A DNA stretch of 64,000 bases from Rhyzopertha dominica (GCA_025024175.1 QCXZ01000041.1:31553786-31617785); one strand, 5' to 3'. Positions 9,986 to 21,772 are shown, counted from the stretch's first letter. Numbers and translations are program-made. Notes: generated from the letters alone by a model not told the origin.

Positions 9986-11988
9986 ATAACACTATTTACC
10001 TAAAACTACATGTAACTCGTAACCTTACTGAAATTGAGGTTTATAAAAGGGGGCCAATTTTATCTTCCAAATCTTGCATAACATGTATAATTTATTTATA
10101 TATATATATATATATATAGACATATAGATGGTCATTAGTTAGCCCGATTCCCAAGCTTATGGCATCTTGTTGAGCCCAAAATGACGCTATCGAACCCAGG
10201 GTCGGGCTCATTAGCGTATGGCACTGTATATAAGCTCTATTCGATAACTGATGTCAAAAGCAGTCTTTAAACAAATTTTTGGGGGGGCTCAACAATGACC
10301 GGTCTATAAGTGCAATTCATACGGAATAGTTCACCAAACCGGGCTCAAGGGGGCGCTTTCTGTATCTTTTATATACACGTTGTTTACAAAATACTATTGC
10401 GACGCTGTGTGGCCCGACATGTGACAACACTGTACAAATTATTTTCATGCACGTTTGAAGTTTCTTAGCACTGAGATGGGCTNAACATGGCATAATTTAT
10501 GTACTAGCTGTGTATATAAATGTTAATTGATGTAGTAAATAAAAATAGTGTGCGACTAATATTGTTTGGCGTTCTCCAACAGCAGTGAAGAAAGAAATTT
10601 TAAGCTGGAATATTTAATAGACCACAAAAGAATTTATTGCAGAAAAAAGCTCTTATAATTAATTTTTCTTTTATTTCTTGATATGATTTAGTGAAAGTAG
10701 AGAGTGAAAATACAGGCAAATAGAAGTGAGTAAGTTCGCTTAATAGTTTATTCCAGTTCATGAGTATAAAAGTATCGAAACATAAAACTCACTTATAACA
10801 TGCAAACAGTATTACTAAAACTAAAGCAGAAGTAACACTAAATATTCTCATATACAAACAATTGTTTATAGAAAACAGCTTAGATAAACAAGGTGTACAC
10901 AAAAGAATACAATTTTTTTGTACGGTGTACCTTTGAATCATGCGGTATTTATTGTCAGACAGAGAATTTCTTCCAAATTTACTTCTATTCAACTTATTAT
11001 TCAGTTTACGCGTCGTACGATCTATGTGACGTATGCAAATATTCAATCATAGATCAGTCTAATAATTAGATTCAAAAACAATGTTCGTTTAATTGCTTTT
11101 GCCTTTATTAATGTTCTATTACTTACTTTATATACCTATTGTTAATAAATTGTTGTTAAAACGACCTAAGTCGTATTACTCCTGGCTTTGTCCCAATTTC
11201 TGTTTCGGGTACTAATCTACAGCAACGCAAGCAGCGCGCACCCTAAACACCACGGGGTGACATTATTTATTATTTTGTTGTACGTGTCCCTGTGCAGTAC
11301 CCTAAACTATTATGTAACGCTAAAAGTGAATTTTTAGAGTCTGCACAATGCACATACTCAGACTGCTAAAGCATACAGAGAGGCTTGAAAAATGGAAATT
11401 GGCGTTACTGTAAAAAAGTTTAACATGCTGTATAAGCGGTCTCTATAAGCGTCATTACAAATATAAGCGTCGTAAGACAATTTGTGTTTATGTCAAAATC
11501 AAGAGTAATCAAAGTCATTGTTTATGATTAACGCGATTAAATAATAATATATTTTTATATATTTTACATTTACCTTAAGAAGATGCAATAAAATAAATAT
11601 TTTTTACCGCAACTATACATTCAAGTCTCTTGATCGCCGTATAGGTTATTGACGCCAGCGGCCTGTGGGAAAGAACGTGTTCTAGGTACACATGCACAAC
11701 CTAAAATTGCATTTTGATTGGTCAGCCGTTTTCTGAACAGAGTTTCCCGCTTTTTCTCGGCGAAAGCCAGATATTTTATATCTAGAGATGTTTATGTGCA
11801 ATATTATTCATTATAGATATTTAATAATGCAGTTTCAACTAGTAAAAGCTGTGAAGAAAACTAAGTTCTTTTATAAATACGGAGACGTGCTGCAAGTTGG
11901 TGAAGGCTGTTCCAAGAATATACTAAATAAAGTCGTTCACACATCTAGTGTGTATTTTACCAGGGCACCTGATAATTGTCTCGGGTTA

Positions 11989-13049
11989 TACAGGGTGTTT
12001 TTAAAAGTGCGCCCAATCTCTTAACTGAGCAATCTCTGACGAATTCTAGGCCGATTCAATCACTTTTATCTATGTACAAGTGCACCATTAAAAAGTTTTA
12101 GCCCTTCATAGTTGTGTTATATGACTAGGTTTTTTGCTAATGACCTTCCAACCGCTGTTGGATATCAATTACGAATATTAAAAGATTTTATAACTACAAG
12201 TATGATTTTCTTGTAAATACAAGGGGGTAAACCAAGACACTGATTCACTTATAGTCCACATATTTTTTGTCTGTCATTCTTTGAAGTTATTATCTCACAT
12301 TAATGATAGGTTGCTTTATTCCAAACTTTTTGTTCTCTTACAAATTTTACATTGTTACTGCCGTTTTCGTGTGAAATTGCAAAAACCAACTGTTTGATTG
12401 CATAAAAATTTTAAACCTATCAGTTAATTAAATGCGCATAAAAATATCGGGTGTCATTTCATGAATTAATTGGACGTTTACATTAGCTTTGAAAATCGTA
12501 TAGGTAAAACTATTGAATTATAGGTTTTCCCAACAGATCAATGTAAAATACGTGAACTTATGCAGCTTCCTGATTTTCTGCNGGAGAAACCAATAATTCG
12601 ATTGTTTTTCCTATACGATTTTCAAAGGCAATGTAAATGTCAAATTAACTCATGAAATGCCAACCTCAACTTTTGTGTGAACTACACTTAAGTAACTGGC
12701 AAATTTCTAATTTTTATGCAATCGTGTAGTTGGTTTTTGCAATTTTACTCGAAAACGGTAGTAGCAGTCAAAAATGTGTAAGAAGATGAAAATCATACTT
12801 TTACTTATAAGATGTATCTTTTGATGTTAGCAACTAATATTAAAAAAATTCGATACATTTGCGTCAGCGGTTGGAAAGTTTTTAGAAAAAACCTAGTCAT
12901 GTAACACAACTTTGAAGGGCTATAAATTATAACCTATAAGTTAATAATGGTACACTGTTGTATATAAATGATAGTAGCTGAATCGGCCTAAAATTCGTTA
13001 GATATTATACCAAGTCAAAAGATTGGCTGTGCTTTTTAAAACATCCTGC
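11989..13049. mobile_element. Foldback-type element with about 0.5 kb inverted arms
   Basis: The left arm from 11989 (CAGGGTGTTTTTAAAAGTG) matches, inverted and with moderate divergence, the right arm ending at 13049 (AAAACATCCTG). Paired landmarks include GGCCGATTCA, GTTGTGTTAYATGACTAGG, TTCCAACCGCTG and CCTATACGATTTTC on each side. The arms meet around 12500-12600. There is no coding capacity, so it is a non-autonomous palindromic DNA element. An adjacent short ORF at 11788-12024 looks incidental. Confidence 0.8.
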
Positions 13050-14312
13050 ATTAATAAAAAAAAAATATGAAAAATTGTATAAGCTATTACAAAATGTTGG
13101 AAGCATTTTGGAGAGAGTTCGATTACTTTAGGTAAATCAGTAGGTACCTATTATTTTTCCCAAAATTTTGAGCTAGAAATTTTCTAATTTCCCTGAAGCC
13201 ACCTGAATTATTACAAAATTGTATAAATATGTTAGAAATTCTTTGCTTACCTATTTGGAAAAAAACATTAACAAATAGATAACTAACATTTGGTCAAAGC
13301 TGTTATTCATCAAAAGAGCGACAAAATAAGCTACTTGAAACCATAAACGATGTATTAGCTGCCTTTATGCCCCTCGGAAAAATTTTGAATTTGTTTAATT
13401 ACAGTTGTAGGTAATTTCAATTGGTCCATATCCTGCAGCTGAATGTACCACATTAATAATTATTAGGTGCTATTACAACTGTTGTTGCGAACTTCAGTCA
13501 TTATGCGTTAATCATATACGAATAGATAAGAGTGTTTTGTAAGGACATATGTAACATTAATAATGATATATTCTAATTGTATTGTACATGTTGCAATATT
13601 GTTTAAGATATGGTTTTAGTTATGTAAGTAAATTAGACTTGCCAATTTTTATTCACGTACGATAAAAATTTAAAGCATACCTACATTAGCAAAACAATTA
13701 ATGTTTAAATATAGATCATACACATTGATGATTCTTTGCGAGAAAAGTATTTTGCAGGACTACTACTATTTTCTATCTCTAATGACGAATGTTACCAGTT
13801 TTAAGTAATCACTCTGTAGCATGCTAACGTTAGGCTGTTAGCCTATATATACCTTTCTGAGAGCATGCAGTCTTGAAAACTATTTATTTTTCAGACCGAT
13901 TTGAAGTTTATCCCATTTTCATATTTAGTTTCATTGAACCTCGGTTAGCCCGCTCGATATACACTTGCGCGCAGGTTAATTTATTCGTTGAAATATAATA
14001 AAATACAATCTATGCGTTCTGACTGTAGTTCTGATTTGGCAACGGTGTTGGGCTAAACAGTGAACGGTTAATCCTTTCTTATATACAAAAGGCTTTACAA
14101 AGTCACATTAATATATTTTCGGGCTCCATAGCGATCTGTTACTACTTTTAGAGCTTAGACCATGTTATAACTTACCCCTGTACAAGCCCCTCTATGGGTT
14201 AACATACTAAATCAATGAGATAAGCTACAGTATACTCCTTTATCTGCCCGGGAAATGGCGGGCGCATCAGCGATCTGTTAATATCTAGGGCTTATTAACG
14301 TACTGTTTATAA

Positions 14313-14360
<48 letters not shown>

Positions 14361-14372
14361 TATATATATAAT
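14313..14372. repeat. (TA)n microsatellite
   Basis: Long alternating AT tract with one phase slip, at the second break of the env frame. Confidence 0.95.
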
Positions 14373-14707
14373 TAGGAACATTATAGTTATTTATTGTACG
14401 TATTGTTAATAACATTAAAATATTGTTCAATATAATTAAGTTGGTTAATAAGCAGTGCAAACTCTATGTAATGAATAAAGGTATGTCTACTGTTGAATAC
14501 TTTACTTTCACCTAAGTGAAATGGTAGGATGGGACATGTTATTTTGGCTAGTTCGTTGATGTCATATGCATGTACGGCTGTTGCTATTAGTAGGACGATA
14601 ATGTCAATATCTCTACTACAGCTATCATCTTCTCCAGTATCCTGAAATAATGGTACAGATTTAGAATATTGTTTACTGGACTTTTTAATTATAGATTTAT
14701 GGTACAT
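14373..14707 (-). pseudogene. Errantivirus env, N-terminal part
   Basis: A 106-codon frame has a hydrophobic N-terminal stretch (IVLLIATAVHAYD) that would act as a signal peptide. It is followed by a region with LGESKVFNSRHTFIHY, a pattern found early in insect F-type envelope proteins. It follows the integrase region on the - strand as env should. The frame is cut at the (TA)n tract, and the rest of env is at 9663-8075. Confidence 0.6.
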
Positions 14708-15683
14708 GCCAACAACAAAGTTGGCACTTTAGTTGTTAATTTAATGGCTTCATCATTTTTTATATCTGAGAGTTTGAATATTAATAATGCACCCAGTTTA
14801 CTTATACTTTGTATTACTTGCAAAGGATAAGCTTGTACTTAACGTGAAAAAGAGTCTAAAATTGTTAGAAAACTGGTTCGTAATATTTGAAAAGTATCAA
14901 TACGAATGTGTTCAAAAGGTTTACTTGATGTCGGAGTTGAATTAAATTTTATTTCTGGAGGAGTTCTTTCATATTTTGCTTTTTGATAAATTATTTACAT
15001 AGTTTGTTACATTCTTAATTATGTTCGGCCAATAGTGATTGCGGCATAATGACGTTTTTGTTTCATTTATTCCTTTATGACAAGTCTTTCCCTCGTGGTG
15101 ATATTTTACAAGTTTTTGTTGTTTTTCTTCTAAAACGTCTGTGACTATTGCTTGCTTGAATTAATTTTAATCCAAAGTTTCGGAAATAATCTTGACATGT
15201 GGTTGTAATAAACAGTATCATAGATATTGGTCTGGCAAAAATAGCATATTGAGTTTTTCAAATTAAATATTCTCGAAATATTCTTATCAAATGAATACCT
15301 GAGTCTTTCGTCGGAATAGCAATTAATAATCGGTTATTGTTGAACATTTTTTTTTTGTTTTACCGTGCCTGTAACAGTATCAGAAGATGTAGTTACATAA
15401 ATTTGGTTTTTGGAATGATTCAAATTTTTTGTTGATACTGAAATTTCTAAAATTGGATTTTCGACTGTGGAGTAAACTATTTCATTATAATCTTCGACTT
15501 TTCGCTTTATGGGTGGTCTTATCTGAATATTAGAAATAATATTATATTGTTCAATTAGTTCTGGATCTTTGGCACATGGAATTTTGTCTGGATTATTTAA
15601 ATAATACTCAATTGTTTCATCAGCATCTCCAAAATTTGTAATTATAGATTTGCTTTCAATAGCATTAATTTCTACTCATAAAC
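14708..15683 (-). pseudogene. Errantivirus pol: post-RNase H and integrase region
   Basis: Broken - strand frames downstream of RNase H include a stretch with ATITIGRT and, near 14900-14960, KFNSTPTSSKPFEHIRIDTF, which resembles the start of a gypsy-type integrase core. Many stops and frameshifts are present, and no complete DDE core could be followed. It joins RNase H through the SINE-like insertion at 15697-15862. Confidence 0.6.
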
Positions 15684-15696
15684 AATCTGCATTAGC

Positions 15697-15862
15697 AAGA
15701 ATTTAGATGGCATCTGTCAGCATTACACTGACATGACAAAGCCACCTAGCTGCCATTATGGGATCTACTTCCTAAAGGAAGTGACCTGTAATCTGACAAA
15801 TTGGCATGCACCTGCATACTTCAATTTGACAGCAGGCCCCCACGACACTTTGCGAGCATTTT
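15697..15862 (-). mobile_element. SINE-like short repeat with 13-bp target duplication, copy 1
   Basis: The 166 bp are bracketed by perfect AATCTGCATTAGC copies (15684-15696 and 15863-15875). The duplication falls inside the errantivirus RNase H-integrase frame, whose reading resumes on either side. A second copy in the opposite orientation lies at 43215-43385. The body has internal hairpins (for example CTTCCTTTAGGAAG and CTGTCAAATTG with CAATTTGTCAG) but no ORF. A 13-bp duplication suggests LINE-mediated retrotransposition rather than a DNA element. No tRNA-like box was recognised. Confidence 0.75.
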
Positions 15863-15875
15863 AATCTGCATTAGC

Positions 15876-16211
15876 GTTACACTTTCCTTTTTTGTAAACA
15901 ATTTTGTAGTTTTATTCTTCTAATTTGAGGCGCCACCTTACTAAACGCGGATTTGGTTCTTTTAGATTGAATAGCCATTGAAGTGGCTTATGATCTGTAA
16001 CTATGGTGAATTTCTTTCCAAAAAGACATGATGGTCTAAAGTACTTTACTGACCACACAATTGCTAGCAGCTCTTTTTCAATTGTGTAGTTGCATTCAGC
16101 TGAGTTTATTGTTTTTGAAACGTAAGCATTCGGTAAATCCGCTGCCTATGGGACCTTGACTCAAAATTGCACCTATAACAACATTGGAAGCATCTATTGT
16201 GAGATTGAAAG
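15876..16211 (-). pseudogene. Errantivirus pol: RNase H domain
   Basis: The - strand reads FNLTIDASNVVIGAILSQG, ECNYTIEKELLAIVWSVKYF, TIVTDHKPLQWLF and PRLVRWRLKLEE, the standard gypsy-type RNase H series including the DAS and TDH acidic residues. It would degrade the RNA strand during reverse transcription. It is separated from RT by the LINE insertion, and the SINE-like repeat follows it. Confidence 0.85.
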
Positions 16212-16569
16212 GCCTATTCTTCTTCTTCTGTTATTGGCCTCTTGCTTCTTTTAGCATACAGCCATTCGTGTGATTCTTACAACACGTTTAGATTGTCTCT
16301 ATACACTACCTGCTTGTATTCTTTTAATTGTTAGTTACTGGCTCCNGGTATAAAGGTGACATGTAACATAGGGAAAGTAATAGACTCTTCTCGCTCCGGG
16401 GTGTCGTCGGAGCTTTTAAACACTGGTGGGAGACACCTCGGTTAGGTTGACAGACACAAGGGGTTGTTAAGGAAGAACGTTATATTACTTTCTTTTCCTG
16501 CAATTATGTCAAAACAAAATTTTTATTTATTATTATGTCTTAAAGTTTTAAGCTGCTAGCTACTAGAAA

Positions 16570-16809
16570 TTAAATTAATGCTTTCAGGGCATCATGATTT
16601 GGTGAGCTACATATAGTTAAGTCGTTTACAGGGCCCTTATATATGGCTAAGGTTAAGGAGTTATATAAAACCTCAGTGTTGTGTTTATTGTTATTACATT
16701 CAAACAAAATATGTTGCATATTCCCAATCTCCCCGCAGGGGCATAGATTATCTTGTCGGACTTTTATTTTAAATAGGTGTTCTGGGGTTGCTAGGTGTCC
16801 TGCCCTCAT
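16570..16809 (-). pseudogene. LINE C-terminal domain with Cys/His motif
   Basis: The frame reads RAGHLATPEHLFKIKV, then CPCGEIGNMQHILFEC, the conserved RxGH and CxC...HxxxxC block at the end of LINE ORF2 proteins. It lies downstream of RNase H as expected. The remaining 340 bp to the tail are 3' UTR. Confidence 0.75.
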
Positions 16810-17049
16810 TCTATTTAGAGTTACTATTTGTCTTCTGTTTAATGATTTTAAATTATAGAACCAGGGTTTTTTTTTGGAATTTTATCTACAAATTGATGGT
16901 ACCTTTTGCCTTTATAACAGCCAATTTCTTTCCATTTTTGCTCCCAATTTGACAACAATTTTTCTGTCTATAAGGGGATGAGATTTGAGATAGGAATTTT
17001 TTCAAAGTGGGTTAGCTGTATGTTTGCCCCTATATTTGCTAGTTCGTTT

Positions 17050-17692
17050 GTTTTTGCGTTACCCTTTATACCCGTGTGTCCTGGGATCCAGACTAGCTGA
17101 ACGTCTAAACCACTCCTTGAGGCAAGTGTCCATAGTTTTTTATGTTCATTGTCAGTTTATCCATGTTTGGGTTGAAGCCTGTTTGTGTGATTTTTAGTAT
17201 TGCATTTTTTGAGTCTGTTAAGATGATGGATTTGTCGCATTTTTTTCTCAATAATTTTTGTAAGTGCCTTCTCTATTGCTATTGTTTCTGCTGTGCATAC
17301 CGAACTGTACGAATTTATAGACAAGGCTGTTTGAAAAGATAAATCTTTGGAATAAATGCCTATTCCTACTCTTCGCCCATGGAAGCATCAGTNAATATTT
17401 TTTTGTGTTCTCTATAGTTTTTGTCAATATATTCCCTGAAATCCATTTCATTGTTTTNTATATTTTTCTTGNGACAACTGTCGGTATAGGGTATGTTGAT
17501 GAACAGAGTGCTATATTCTGCTTCATACATGGGTAGAATATCTGTCACTTGGTACCATCTTTGTTGTTCAGTAATTTGGTCCATAGCCTCTATTATTGGA
17601 GGGGGTTGCTTTTTTTCCCAGAATTTTATTTTCTGATTAATCAGGCTGTACATCCCTAGAATCCCTTTCTTGACACAGCTGATGTTTTTCAT
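17050..17692 (-). pseudogene. LINE RNase H region
   Basis: After the RT thumb the - strand carries a TDAS motif at about 17393 (first catalytic Asp), VCTAETIAI-like sequence (about 17290) and IILTDSKNAI (about 17200). This is the RNase H arrangement found in I-type LINEs. Ambiguous bases at 17393, 17458 and 17472 plus frameshifts break it. Confidence 0.65.
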
Positions 17693-17703
17693 CCAATTTT
17701 TTG

Positions 17704-18700
17704 CTATGAAGTTGTAATATATTTATGGGCGTTGATTTCATATATCCTATCGCTACTCTTAGTGCTTGAAGTTGGATTTTTTTCAAGTTGTTTTATCCTA
17801 GTTTTGTTTATTATGATTACAGCCATCATACCCACATCTAGATATTGTCTTATTAAAGCTTTGTATATTAGTAATAAGCAATGGGGGTTGGCTCCCCACC
17901 AAGTTTTCGTGATAGCCCTTAATATGTTTATGGCTTTTAAGGCTTTACTGCTGATGTATTCTACATGTCTGTTCCATAACATTTTAGTGTCATAGCATAC
18001 TCCCAGATATTTATTTTCAGTGTGCCATTCTATCTGTTGCCCATTGTATTTAATATACTTTGTCATGCTTATGTTCCTTTTTTTGGTGAAATACATAGCT
18101 TTACATTTATCTATCGATATTGTTAAATTGTTGTCATGCATCCACCGATGAATATATTCCAGCTGTAAGTTAATTTTTTTAATGATGCGATTCCAATCTT
18201 TACCGTGACATATAAGGGCGATGTCATCCGCATATTGTATGATCTGACTACCATTTTTGATTGACTGAATCAAATCGAGCATATATATATTGAATAATAT
18301 TGGGCTTAGAGGTGATCCCTGCGGGATTCCTCTAAATGTCTGCTTTGGACCAATTAACTCGTTGGTATCAGTATCTTTGATGTATAGTTTTCGTCCATGG
18401 AGAGTGTTGTAGCAAAAATTGACTATGTTGACATTGTCGTACGCTGATTTAATGTTTAGGAACACAACTATTGTCTTTAGTTTTTTTACACATAGCATTG
18501 TAAATTATTGTTGATAGATATACTGTACATTCTGTTGTACCTGTACCTTTTCTGAATCCAAACATGTTTGGGGGAAAACTTTTTTGCGATGCTAGGATCC
18601 ATTCTATTTTATATTTAAGTATGGTTTCAAAAGTTTTCATTATACAGCTTTGTAGTATGATTGGTCTATAGCTTGCAAAATTTTCGGCATCCTTTCCATT
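17704..18700 (-). pseudogene. LINE reverse transcriptase
   Basis: Two overlapping frames (18640-18449 and 18498-17704) contain SYRPI, MFGFRKGTGTTE, FLNIKSAYDNV, GIPQGSPLSPILFNIY and the catalytic QYADDIALI, followed by thumb motifs ENKYLGVCYD and ALIRQYLDVGMM. A frameshift near 18470 splits the domain. In intact relatives it copies the element RNA at the nicked target. The YADD box itself is undamaged. Confidence 0.85.
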
Positions 18701-18834
18701 TTTTTTAAAAGGAATTTTCTAGGAATCAGGTATATCTTTATTTAATTGGGTTCTTCTTTGTTGTATGATTTCTGTGCATTGTTCATCCCACCATGGCGGA
18801 TTTTTTGGCCATTTTCTCCACCTATTAAAGTCGG

Positions 18835-20180
18835 AGAATTGCAAAATTGGGTCGTTGCATAATTTGCAAAGTTCGAAAGCATATTTGTATTTGTATTGTT
18901 CTATTTTTTCACCTTTCTGTAAACATTTAGTGAAGGTTTAGTGATTTTGACCAAGTTTGGTCAATTTGATAAATTTCAAGTATAATCCAAGAAGACCTAA
19001 AAATGATTTTATTTCTTTTGCGGTACGAGGAATTGGACATTTTTTAATAGCTTCTATTTTACGTGGGTTTGATTTAATTCCTTGTGACATGTTACAACGT
19101 GTCCAAGAAATTCCACTTCTTTACTTAAAAATTCCGGTTTATCTAACTGTACTCTCAAATTTGATTCTCTTAATTTTTGAATGATTAACTTGGATTACTA
19201 ATGTGTTTCAAAAGTGATGTGGAGAAAAATTTGTTTTGTATACATGGATGATAAATTATTATACAAAACAAATTTCTCTCTGTAAATCTTTTAGGGCATT
19301 ATCCATCATACGCTGAATAGTAGCACGNGCGTTTTTTTAATCCGAAAGGCATTCTAACATACTCAAAATGTCTTGTTTCGACATTAAAGGCGGTTTTCTC
19401 AATTGAATTTTCATGCATCTCTATTTGGTGAATTCCTGATTTAAGATCTAACGTACTAGAATAATGACATTTGCCTAATTTATATAGAATGTCGTTAATA
19501 TTTGGTAACGGACAACGATCATCAACTGTCTTTTCATTTATTTTTCGGTAAATATACTCCGCTGGCGTCTGGCTTTTTTGATACAGTCCAAATAGGAGAG
19601 CACCACGGGCTCTGTGACAGCCTAATAATTCCATCGTTCAACATGTTAGAAATTTGTGTTTTTGCACTTCTTGTTAATGATGAATAGGAATTTCATCCGT
19701 TGGTTTGATTTCGTGCTAAATATTGTTAGTGAAAGACAAAGGTTGGTTTTATCTGTGAAAAATATCAGAATACTCTCGATATACTGAAAGAATAGCACGT
19801 TTATCTTCGTCGTTTAAATGATCCGGTACGGAGTGATTTGTCAATATCATGAATTTTATCATTTATTATCTAATTATGCAAATTTACCACCCGGTGTCTA
19901 TTTAGCAGGAGGATAAAGAAAATAATATACGGTAGGGAATTTACAGTAGACGAATTATTTATATTTCTATGATGTCGGATTGGTTACTGGGGCAATTTGA
20001 ATAAAATTTTCGTTTTCTACCTCATCAAATGACCGAAAAGACATTTCAGAGCCTTCGAGTTCACAAAAGTTTTGTTAGGTGAAATTTTGGTTAATTTTTG
20101 CATCATATTCGTCATTAAAATCCTGTTCACTTTAATCGTTTAAATAATTAAGTTCTTGAGATGCAAAACATCGCGAGCCT
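18835..20180 (-). pseudogene. Errantivirus pol: protease/RT region
   Basis: The - strand has CPLPNINDILYKLGKC, STLDLKSGIHQIEM and RMPFGLKK (19634-19310), then [19 protein letters not shown] and a connection segment to about 18840. This is gypsy-type RT. The catalytic YMDD is absent from the - strand. It is read instead on the + strand at 19240-19252, inside a 17-bp loop between 21-bp inverted arms (19222-19242 and 19260-19280). A stop or N also lies at 19328. A protease expected at 20180-19860 could not be recognised. Confidence 0.8.
19222..19280. repeat. Small palindrome enclosing an inverted RT active-site segment
   Basis: Two 21-bp arms (one mismatch) flank CATGGATGATAAATTAT. The loop and inner arms encode VYMDD in the + direction, although the surrounding RT is on the - strand, so a local inversion has flipped the catalytic box. 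Confidence 0.75.
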
Positions 20181-21490
20181 GATGGTTGAAAACTACTTCT
20201 GTACGGTTAATATTGGTTTCTGAAGGACTGTTTTGTTGTAGACGGGTCTCTCGACGTTATAGACAGTGGTTGTGGTGTAAAATCGTTTCATACCTGTCCA
20301 TTGAAATACATTTATTAGAGTTTTTGGTGGACCGAAAACTTGTCGACCTACCTGTAGGAAAGTGTTGTTTAACTGGCCTAGTTTGTATATTTATTGGTTG
20401 TCTTGGGAAATTAGATCGCTTTTGCTGAAAATTTGGAGAATGATTAAAATTATATGATTGTTGCGGTTGTGTATTAGAGAAATTATATTGCGTGCGTTCG
20501 TTAGTAGGAAACGCATTGAAATGTGACATATTATTGGAATGATTATTTTGCTTTATAGTATTTAATAGTTGTTGAGAAAGGTTTCGGTCACAAAACTCAT
20601 CGCTTGCTCAATGCATTCTGGATTCCTTAATTTAATAGTAGTTTGCAAGTTTCCTGTGAAACCTCTTATGAAAGTTCTCAAAGCCAGTTGCTTGTACTGT
20701 TTTATGTGAATTTCTTTTGTTATTAATGGCATTGTCTCAATCGGAACTGACTAAATTTTAAAGGAAAGTTTACTTTTAGCAATATGAATTCTTTACCCGA
20801 ATTCATTTTTATATGGTACGAGAGTTAACAAGTCTTATTGGTCTAAGCATTCGAGGTTTCCTTGGTCTCTGAAGCTTTGACGCAAGACTTCTTTTATAGA
20901 ATCCCAAGTTTTTGTGCGCGACCGGTTAGTTTGCCAATCACAGTTCTTAATAAATAATCTTTCAGAATTATATCGTTGAATCTGCTATATGTTCTGCATA
21001 AATAGTCAAACGAGGAAATGCATACCTCTAAAGAGTTCTTATTGCCGTCAAAATGTGGGATTGTATCCACATATAATTTGAGAAGTTGAAGATTTGGTTC
21101 AGAAATTTCTTCGTCTTCACTTTGAATTAATGGTTGATTAATTTTTTCTATACACTCTGTTTCAGTTAAACTTATTAAAAAATTATTTATTTTTATTTAT
21201 TGATAATTACTTCTTAAAAATTACGTTCTCAATGAACTGTATTCACAATGAATTGAAAATTTTCCTATCTAATTCCTGATCTGGGAAATAGGAGAGACGG
21301 AACTCGGTACTTACTTGTAATACAGAAAGGTAAGTCAGGTTTCTCGACTGTTGAACCCTACTGGTAGATTTGCTGTCGATTCGCAGGAGACAGGATCGTC
21401 TTCTGGGTCGGTACCTCGTTTTTCTAGTCGGAGAGTTTCTCGGGACACCACAAAGAAGTTTAGACTTCACGCCTTATGATTTTGGACTCG
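20181..21490 (-). pseudogene. Errantivirus gag
   Basis: Between the primer-binding site and RT the - strand shows broken frames. The clearest (20529-20257) is rich in Asn, Gln, Phe and Pro with PRQPINIQTRPVKQHFPTGR, like the basic C-terminal tail of errantivirus Gag, which lacks zinc knuckles. A further short frame lies at 21470-21243. Gag would form the particle core. Stops and frameshifts show it is not functional. Confidence 0.55.
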
Positions 21491-21514
21491 ATGCAGAATC
21501 ACGACGACAGTGCT

Positions 21515-21533
21515 GATCCTACTAACTGCGCCA
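21515..21533 (-). promoter_or_regulatory. Primer-binding site of the errantivirus
   Basis: Immediately inside the 5' LTR the - strand reads TGGCGCAGTTAGTAGGATC. It begins with TGG, the complement of a tRNA CCA end, and has the TGGCGCAGT-GTAGGAT form used by several gypsy-type elements (tRNA-Ser type from memory). It primes minus-strand synthesis. Confidence 0.75.
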
Positions 21534-21772
21534 GTTATATTTACCGAGATGGGACTTCTGTTTTTAAAAACATTTATTTGAGCAAACTAACGAGGTTACA
21601 GCTTAACACCAAGTGTCTAAGTTAAGTGAAGTCATTCTATTTACAGTTAGTATATATTCTATTTTATAACAATCTATTAGTCACTTCAGCATTATTATAG
21701 TAAACAAGTTAATGCGTAGTGTAGAGACGCAATATGTTTAACAAACAAGTCTTTATTACGTAGCACGTAACT
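21533..21772 (-). repeat. 5' LTR of the errantivirus
   Basis: It starts AGTTACGTGC and ends GGTAAATATAACT on the - strand. It matches the 3' LTR at 7790-8074 and is followed by the primer-binding site. TGCG lies outside at 21773-21776. Confidence 0.8.

Larger units (their letters stand above)
9664..14372. other. 4.7 kb block inserted in errantivirus env, bounded by (TA)n tracts
   Basis: Env homology breaks at 14373 and resumes at 9663, and each break sits on a (TA)n run. The block holds a tRNA-like sequence, more (TA)n, a Penelope-type terminal fragment near 9960-9985, a 1.06 kb foldback repeat (11989-13049), and otherwise AT-rich sequence without recognisable genes (10140-11988, 13050-14312). 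No single parent element could be identified, so it may be several insertions. Confidence 0.5.
16212..18834 (-). mobile_element. 5'-truncated LINE (I-like, with RNase H) inserted in errantivirus pol
   Basis: On the - strand gypsy RT-connection sequence ending LQFSDF stops at about 18834, and LINE sequence begins with WPKNPPWWDEQC, the region just before RT. RT, RNase H and a C-terminal Cys/His motif follow. The 3' end carries an (AAG)n tail near 16218-16230, after which gypsy RNase H resumes. A CCTATT hexamer is found at both junctions (about 16213 and 18830), a probable short target duplication. 5' truncation, simple-repeat tail and duplication are typical of target-primed insertion. Confidence 0.8.
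7790..21772 (-). mobile_element. Errantivirus (gypsy-type endogenous retrovirus), whole provirus with nested insertions
   Basis: Two matching LTRs bound it (7790-8074 and 21533-21772), each flanked outside by TGCG (7786-7789 and 21773-21776), a 4-bp target duplication as errantiviruses make. Inside, on the - strand, come the primer-binding site, gag, pol (RT, RNase H, integrase) and env, in retroviral order. Three later insertions interrupt it: a LINE at 16212-18834, a SINE-like repeat at 15697-15862, and a 4.7 kb block at 9664-14372. Removing these leaves about 6.5 kb, near the usual size. Frames are broken throughout, so it is inactive. The flanking copia gag frame would be continuous across the empty site. 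Confidence 0.8.

Noticed and set aside
11788..12024. A 78-codon ORF before the foldback element
   Set aside because: It runs into the foldback arm and has no recognisable similarity.
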